Assembly (NCBI GenBank): GCA_002102825.1
Contig: DABJ01000025.1
Coordinates: 2,554-11,392 of the forward strand
Direction of reading: 5' to 3'
DNA length: 8,839 nt
Source of the DNA: Candidatus Gastranaerophilales bacterium HUM_12
GTDB taxonomy: Bacteria; Cyanobacteriota; Vampirovibrionia; Gastranaerophilales; Gastranaerophilaceae
In this document: in pieces, positions 5,521 through 8,839 of the stretch
Layout: each line of letters opens with the position of its first letter
Numbering within the stretch: the stretch's first letter is position 1
Notes under the pieces: generated by a model
Seen by the model: the letters and a program-made list of their open reading frames with translations, nothing else
The model's database searches: none
What the model was told of the DNA's origin: nothing
Made by a program: the position numbers and the translations under genes

Positions 5521-6273
5521 TTAAGCTAAATAACTTTTTACGGTTGTATTATAAATATTCTTGATAGAGTTAGCATAAGTTGAACCCTCACAATAAATTT
5601 TTCCGATTGAATCAATATTATTCATATCAGCTTTTTTTACTGATGCATATCTTTCAGGGTATTTTGCAATATTTTGGATTCCTGCTTCTAATCCTTTTTC
5701 AGGAGTTGAAAAATAGCCAAAACCTTTGGCGCTTTTCCCTAAATCACCTTTAGCTCTGTAACCCATAAAATTGTTATGTTGTGCAAGTCTACTTTTGCCA
5801 AAACCTGATTCTTGACCGATTATTGAAACAACAAGGGCAATATCAACACCATATTTCTCGCAAAGTGCAGTGATAACACCCTCTTTACCTTTAAGGTTTC
5901 CTTTTAATAACCCCGGTTTGATTTTTGAAGCTGTTGTATATTTTTCCACGCCATAATTATTTGAAACCCCTTGAGATTCAACTTTGAAACTTGGGAAAGC
6001 AAATGTTGGCATTTGGAATGTTGGAAGTACAGGCATTGTTGGTAAAGCTCCAATTCCCATAGCAAATGGATTTGTGTAAACACTAGGAGTGACATTTGAG
6101 AAATTAAATGTTGGAACAGTGAAAATTGAACTGTTCATAAATGGGTTTGACATAGGAGATGTAGCAGCTGCTAAACCTGAAAAGAAATCTAATCTGGGAT
6201 TAACAGACATTAAACCCATTGCAAATGGATTTGAGATATAATTTAAATTTTGTTGAAATGATGCTACAAACAT
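5521..6273 (-). CDS. Glucosaminidase-like (GH73/FlgJ-type) peptidoglycan hydrolase with repetitive N-terminus
   Basis: The C-terminal half (about 128-250 of 250) resembles the glucosaminidase / lysozyme-like fold that cuts the peptidoglycan glycan chain. ALVVSIIGQESGFGKSRLA (146-164) carries Glu154 as likely catalytic acid, and HNNFMGYRAKGD (166-177) corresponds to the HNxFGIK motif; the Gly-Tyr-Phe and EKGLEAG parts follow. The N-terminal ~105 residues are Phe/Pro/Asn/Ser-rich, with three Asn-Pro-Phe repeats (NPFAMGL at 15, NPFMNSS at 43, NPFAMGI at 68). No Sec signal peptide is visible, odd for a wall enzyme. An upstream in-frame ATG at 6342 would add 23 residues with a hydrophobic patch but has no Shine-Dalgarno, whereas AAGGGG lies six bases before 6273. 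It could be inactive or structural. It sits upstream of minCDE in the same orientation, 92 bases away. Confidence 0.78.
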   Translation of the reverse strand: MFVASFQQNLNYISNPFAMGLMSVNPRLDFFSGLAAATSPMSNPFMNSSIFTVPTFNFSNVTPSVYTNPFAMGIGALPTMPVLPTFQMPTFAFPSFKVESQGVSNNYGVEKYTTASKIKPGLLKGNLKGKEGVITALCEKYGVDIALVVSIIGQESGFGKSRLAQHNNFMGYRAKGDLGKSAKGFGYFSTPEKGLEAGIQNIAKYPERYASVKKADMNNIDSIGKIYCEGSTYANSIKNIYNTTVKSYLA

Positions 6274-6344
6274 CTTTATCCCCTTAATGTCCCCTGTATT
6301 TATATAAAGGTAAAATGTATATAATAATTGCATATTTTTCATTG

Positions 6345-6358
6345 ATTTGTTAACAAAT
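6345..6358. promoter_or_regulatory. 14-bp palindrome between divergent genes
   Basis: ATTTGTTAACAAAT is a perfect 14-bp palindrome between the divergent glucosaminidase-like gene (minus) and the NrtR-like regulator gene (plus). It is about 80 bases upstream of the regulator ATG, so it could be an autoregulatory operator. No close copy is seen elsewhere in the window. Confidence 0.4.
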
Positions 6359-6438
6359 ATTAATGATTTTTACAAACTGGTTATCTGAATAGATTATGTT
6401 TATTATATATTTATAGTAGGCGAAGGGTAGATATTGGA

Positions 6439-7119
6439 ATGTTTAACGAAACAAAAACACACGAAATTACAGTCGATGTCGTTATTTTAACGATTAAAAA
6501 CAATGCAATTCAAGTATTACTTGTAAAACGTACGACCGAACCGTTTAAAGGTAAATGGGCGATCCCCGGAGGATATGTAAGATTATCCGAAAATCTTGAC
6601 GAAGCTGCTTTGAGAGTTTTAAAAGAAAAAACAGATGTTGATAATATTTATCTTGAACAACTTTATACTTTCGGAGATCCGTTAAGACACCCTAATGCTC
6701 GTGTTATTACTTGTGCATATTTCGCTTTAGTTAGAGCTGAAGATATTAAAATCATTTCTACTCCAGAGCTTGGTTGGCATAAAATTAGTGACTTACCTGC
6801 GTTAGCTTATGACCACAAAGAAATTATTCAGTACTCTTTAAAAAGAACAAGAGAAAGACTTGAACTTTGTCCTGTTGCATATCAACTTTTGCCTGAAAAA
6901 TTTACTCTTACTGAAATGCAAAAAGCTTACGAACTTATTATGGAGAAAAAACTGGATAAACGTAATTTTAGAAAGAAAGCACTTGCAACAGATGGTTTGA
7001 TTGAGTTAGAAGAATATACAAAATCGTCTTCAAAACGTCCGGCAAGGCTATATACTTTTGAGAATATTAAGTTAAACTCAAAAAGGGCACATTTTATTAA
7101 AAAGGAGAAAACTAAATAA
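6439..7119 (+). CDS. nrtR: NrtR-like transcriptional regulator (degenerate Nudix domain plus winged helix)
   Basis: NrtR proteins repress NAD-related genes and release DNA when ADP-ribose binds their Nudix-like domain. The 226 residues show that layout: a Nudix domain (about 8-140) and a winged-helix domain (about 150-207) with LPEKFTLTEMQKAYE, LDKRNFRKKAL and SKRPARLYTF, typical of the family. The Nudix box is broken. From Gly45 and Glu51 it reads R59-V-L-K-E-K-T-D-V67, where REUxEExGU is expected, so two catalytic Glu positions and the Gly are lost. This fits a sensor rather than a hydrolase. No NAD genes are in the window, and related sugar regulators share the architecture, so the effector is unproven. 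The ATG has only an AAGGG eleven bases upstream. The gene is divergent from the glucosaminidase-like gene and overlaps secG by one base. Confidence 0.85.
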   Translation: MFNETKTHEITVDVVILTIKNNAIQVLLVKRTTEPFKGKWAIPGGYVRLSENLDEAALRVLKEKTDVDNIYLEQLYTFGDPLRHPNARVITCAYFALVRAEDIKIISTPELGWHKISDLPALAYDHKEIIQYSLKRTRERLELCPVAYQLLPEKFTLTEMQKAYELIMEKKLDKRNFRKKALATDGLIELEEYTKSSSKRPARLYTFENIKLNSKRAHFIKKEKTK

Positions 7120-7343
7120 TGGCTAATATAATATGGACAATTGAAACAGTATCAGCAATACTTTTAACCATTCTAATTTTGCTTCACTCTCCAAAAGGTG
7201 ATGGTATTGGTGGAATTGGAGGAGCTTCTCACGTTTTCGCTTCTCAAAAAAGCGCTGAAAAAGGATTGAACAAAGTTACAGGAATTGTTTGTGCAATATT
7301 CATTGTTTGTACATTCTTGCTTGGCTTTGGATTTGTTAAGTAA
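7119..7343 (+). CDS. secG: Preprotein translocase subunit SecG
   Basis: SecG is the small accessory subunit of the SecYEG channel in the inner membrane and aids protein export. The 74 residues have the usual form: a first membrane helix (about 4-23), the conserved cytosolic loop LLHSPKGDGIGGIGGAS (21-37) with the Gly-rich stretch, and a second helix (about 53-72). The ATG shares its A with the TAA of the upstream nrtR-like gene (TAATG), and an AAAGGAG lies 11 bases before it at 7101-7107, so coupled translation is likely. A strong terminator follows, making this the end of a two-gene unit. The length is normal and all features fit. Confidence 0.95.
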   Translation: MANIIWTIETVSAILLTILILLHSPKGDGIGGIGGASHVFASQKSAEKGLNKVTGIVCAIFIVCTFLLGFGFVK

Positions 7344-7364
7344 TTAATAAAATAGAAATTTGTA

Positions 7365-7403
7365 AAAATCCCCGCAAGTTATTGTTTGTAATGCGGGGGT
7401 TTT
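7365..7403 (+). terminator. Strong intrinsic terminator after secG
   Basis: CCCCGCA (7370-7376) pairs with TGCGGGG (7392-7398). The stem extends through a G-U pair and an A/T-run on both sides to 12 pairs, with a 15-base loop and a TTTT tail at 7400-7403. It ends the nrtR-secG unit before the next gene. Confidence 0.92.
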
Positions 7404-7426
7404 AGTATTTATAAAAGGATTAGAAA

Positions 7427-8134
7427 ATGAATATTTTAGTAACCGGAGCTTCAAAAGGCATAGGAAAAGCGATAGCAGAAAAACTTTTCGGGCTTGGGAA
7501 AGTTTATGTTACCGCAAGAAATGAAGAAGCCTTGAAACAAATGAAGTGTGACGGATATTTTGTTTGTGATTTAGCAGATAAAAATAATTTGATTGAACTC
7601 GGTAGCTATATTGAAGAAAAAGAAATAGATGTTCTTGTTAATAATGCCGGTGAATATATTTATTCTCCACTTGCAGATACTAAAATTGATGAGCTATCCC
7701 ACATAATGAATGTTAATTTAAAAGCACCTATTTATTTGGCTTCTCGAGTTGTAAATCAAATGAAAAAAAATCATTTTGGACGAATTGTAAATATTGGTTC
7801 AATTTCTGGAGTTATGGGGGAAGCAAATGCTTGCTTTTATTCTGCAACAAAGGCAGGACTTGTTGGATTTAGCAAGGCAACGGGTTTAGAACTTGCAGAA
7901 TTCGGAATTACCGTTAACACGATTAACCCGGGGTGGGTTGATACCGAACTTGGCAAATCTTCAATTGAAGATGGCGAATTTACAGAAGCAGAAATTATTG
8001 AGTGTATTCCGCAAAGACGTTTTGTATCACCTGATGAAATTGCAGCTCTTGTTAAATACTTAATTTCTGATGAAGCAAAAGGAATTACCGGTCAATCTAT
8101 AAATTTGTGTGCCGGATTGTCTGTCGGCATTTAA
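7427..8134 (+). CDS. FabG-like short-chain dehydrogenase/reductase
   Basis: This 235-residue protein is a complete classical SDR, an NAD(P)H-dependent oxidoreductase of the cytoplasm. Motifs in order are TGASKGIG (6-13, nucleotide binding), CDLA (47-50), NNAG (72-75), NVNL (95-98), the catalytic Ser125 in NIGSISG, Tyr138 and Lys142 in YSATK, and NPGWVDTEL (167-175). Resemblance to 3-oxoacyl-ACP reductase (FabG) is general, but no other fatty-acid genes are nearby and the protein is slightly shorter than most FabG, so the substrate is not assigned. The basic Arg31 after the second strand hints at NADPH preference. The start is supported by AAAGGA seven bases upstream (7414-7419). It follows the secG terminator and is probably its own transcription unit; no good terminator follows. 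Confidence 0.92.
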   Translation: MNILVTGASKGIGKAIAEKLFGLGKVYVTARNEEALKQMKCDGYFVCDLADKNNLIELGSYIEEKEIDVLVNNAGEYIYSPLADTKIDELSHIMNVNLKAPIYLASRVVNQMKKNHFGRIVNIGSISGVMGEANACFYSATKAGLVGFSKATGLELAEFGITVNTINPGWVDTELGKSSIEDGEFTEAEIIECIPQRRFVSPDEIAALVKYLISDEAKGITGQSINLCAGLSVGI

Positions 8135-8192
8135 TAATTCTTAATGTTTTGAGCTATTTTAGTCAAATTTTATATTTAGATGCATTAAAAAA

Positions 8193-8221
8193 TTTACGAT
8201 AAATAAAATGTTCTGCATAGT
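8193..8221 (+). promoter_or_regulatory. Weak candidate promoter of the unknown gene at 8249
   Basis: TTTACG (8193-8198) and CATAGT (8216-8221) are 17 bases apart and each match the sigma-70 hexamers at four of six positions. Transcription would start near 8228, ahead of the AAAGGA ribosome site at 8236. This is weak evidence in AT-rich DNA. Confidence 0.25.
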
Positions 8222-8248
8222 AAGTTATAAAATAGAAAGGATTACCCC

Positions 8249-8803
8249 ATGCAAATTAACAACAACTCATCTTCTCAAAATTTTGGAATGGCTTTAAAAA
8301 TCAAACCGGAAGCAATGGAAAGTTTGAAGAGAGCTTCAATTAACCAATTAGAAGTTCTTAGTAAAATTGGCGATGATTTGAAAGATACAAAAGTTTATAA
8401 CCTTGAAGTTGGTAAAGATTTAGCTCCTAGAATTACATCTCCTTATGCAAATAAATATGCAAAAAGTTTTGAAGTTGAAAATCCTACAGAGAGAAAATTT
8501 GTTAATGATTCTCCTGAGTTATTGAATTTTAAGACCGTATGGGACGGAACAGAAGTAAGTGGCATGAAAAAAGGTGATGCTTATAGCAATTGTATCAGCT
8601 ATGAATCAAAAAAAGCGGCACTAGATGCTTATAAGAGAATTAATTCAAAAACAACAACTTTAGAAAAAGCTGCAGAGTTAACGAAAGAATTGGATAAAGC
8701 CGCAATTAGAAAAGCAAATATTGCAGAAGCTAAAAAACAAGCTGTTCAAGCTGCTGAAGATAAAGCAAATGATTTATTTTCAAGATTTGGTGTAGATGCT
8801 TAA
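8249..8803 (+). CDS. Unknown 184-residue protein with N-terminal Phe-Gly signature and C-terminal coiled coil
   Basis: I do not recognise a family. It opens with a polar Asn/Ser/Gln run (residues 3-11), then NFGMAL and Lys-Pro at 19-20, closely parallel to the start of the protein at 407-718. Residues 21-45 look helical, and the centre (about 50-120) is mixed with a lone Cys115. The C-terminal part (about 119-178) is Lys/Ala/Glu-rich and almost surely a long helix or coiled coil, ending in DLFSRFGVDA. No signal peptide or membrane segment is seen. The AAAGGA at 8236-8241, seven bases before the ATG, supports the start. It is 114 bases after the dehydrogenase gene and probably has its own promoter. 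The reading frame is intact and codon use matches its neighbours, so the gene is likely real. Confidence 0.82.
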   Translation: MQINNNSSSQNFGMALKIKPEAMESLKRASINQLEVLSKIGDDLKDTKVYNLEVGKDLAPRITSPYANKYAKSFEVENPTERKFVNDSPELLNFKTVWDGTEVSGMKKGDAYSNCISYESKKAALDAYKRINSKTTTLEKAAELTKELDKAAIRKANIAEAKKQAVQAAEDKANDLFSRFGVDA

Positions 8804-8839
8804 TTTTTAAAATAAATAGTTTTAGAGCGCCCAGAAGAT

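Noticed and set aside
6274..6342. N-terminal extension of the glucosaminidase-like gene
   Set aside because: No Shine-Dalgarno precedes the ATG at 6342, while AAGGGG stands six bases before the 6273 ATG. The extra hydrophobic patch is short and not a convincing signal peptide.
8110..8129. Small hairpin TGCCG...CGGCA at the end of the dehydrogenase gene
   Set aside because: The stem is only 5 bp with a 10-base loop, lies inside the coding sequence and lacks a proper U-run, so it was not called a terminator.
1..8839. tRNA, rRNA, CRISPR array, insertion sequence or prophage genes
   Set aside because: No cloverleaf, spaced direct repeats, transposase or terminal inverted repeats with target duplications were seen by eye on either strand.
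1..8839. Alternative genetic code suggested by absence of TGA stop codons
   Set aside because: Thirteen genes is a small sample in AT-rich DNA where TAA dominates, and all conserved proteins are intact under the standard bacterial code with Trp as TGG.

Overview
The window is AT-rich, uses the standard bacterial code and carries 13 intact protein genes, with no RNA genes, CRISPR array or insertion sequence that I can see. Twelve of the 13 genes stop with TAA and one with TAG. Several traits suggest a host-associated, non-photosynthetic relative of Cyanobacteria (Vampirovibrionia / Gastranaerophilales, 'Melainabacteria'). These are the low GC, a complete minC-minD-minE operon in a genome with pilin-like proteins of the GFTLAEVLITLGIIG type, an NrtR-like regulator, and short unknown proteins with an Asn/Ser-rich N-terminus followed by Phe-Gly. 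This taxonomic placement is inference from style and remembered families, not from a search.

Layout. Positions 23-718 hold two minus-strand genes: a small degenerate cupin and an unknown 103-residue protein. A plus-strand PLP-dependent alpha-oxoamine synthase (862-2130) follows and converges on a pilin-like secreted protein (2136-2762, minus). The pilin gene is divergent from a small XRE-type regulator (2861-3076, plus), and the space between them holds a perfect 16-bp inverted repeat plus extra half-sites. The minus-strand minCDE division-site operon (5428 down to 3144) comes next; MinE has a long acidic tail and MinC a long acidic linker. Upstream of it lies a minus-strand glucosaminidase-like protein with a repetitive N-terminus (5521-6273). 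The right third is all plus strand: an NrtR-like Nudix/winged-helix regulator overlapping secG by one base (6439-7343), a strong terminator, a FabG-like short-chain dehydrogenase (7427-8134) and an unknown 184-residue protein (8249-8803).

How the genes work together. Only minCDE is a clear functional unit: MinD recruits MinC to the membrane to block FtsZ assembly and MinE drives MinD off. nrtR-secG is a transcription unit by its arrangement, but the functions are not obviously linked. The pilin/XRE pair looks like a regulator facing its target across a shared operator. The remaining genes look like single-gene units. No stretch over 300 bases lacks a gene. The most unusual items are the acidic MinE tail, the XRE/pilin operator array, the Phe-Gly N-terminal signature shared by two otherwise unrelated unknown proteins, and the cell-wall hydrolase-like protein without a recognisable signal peptide.
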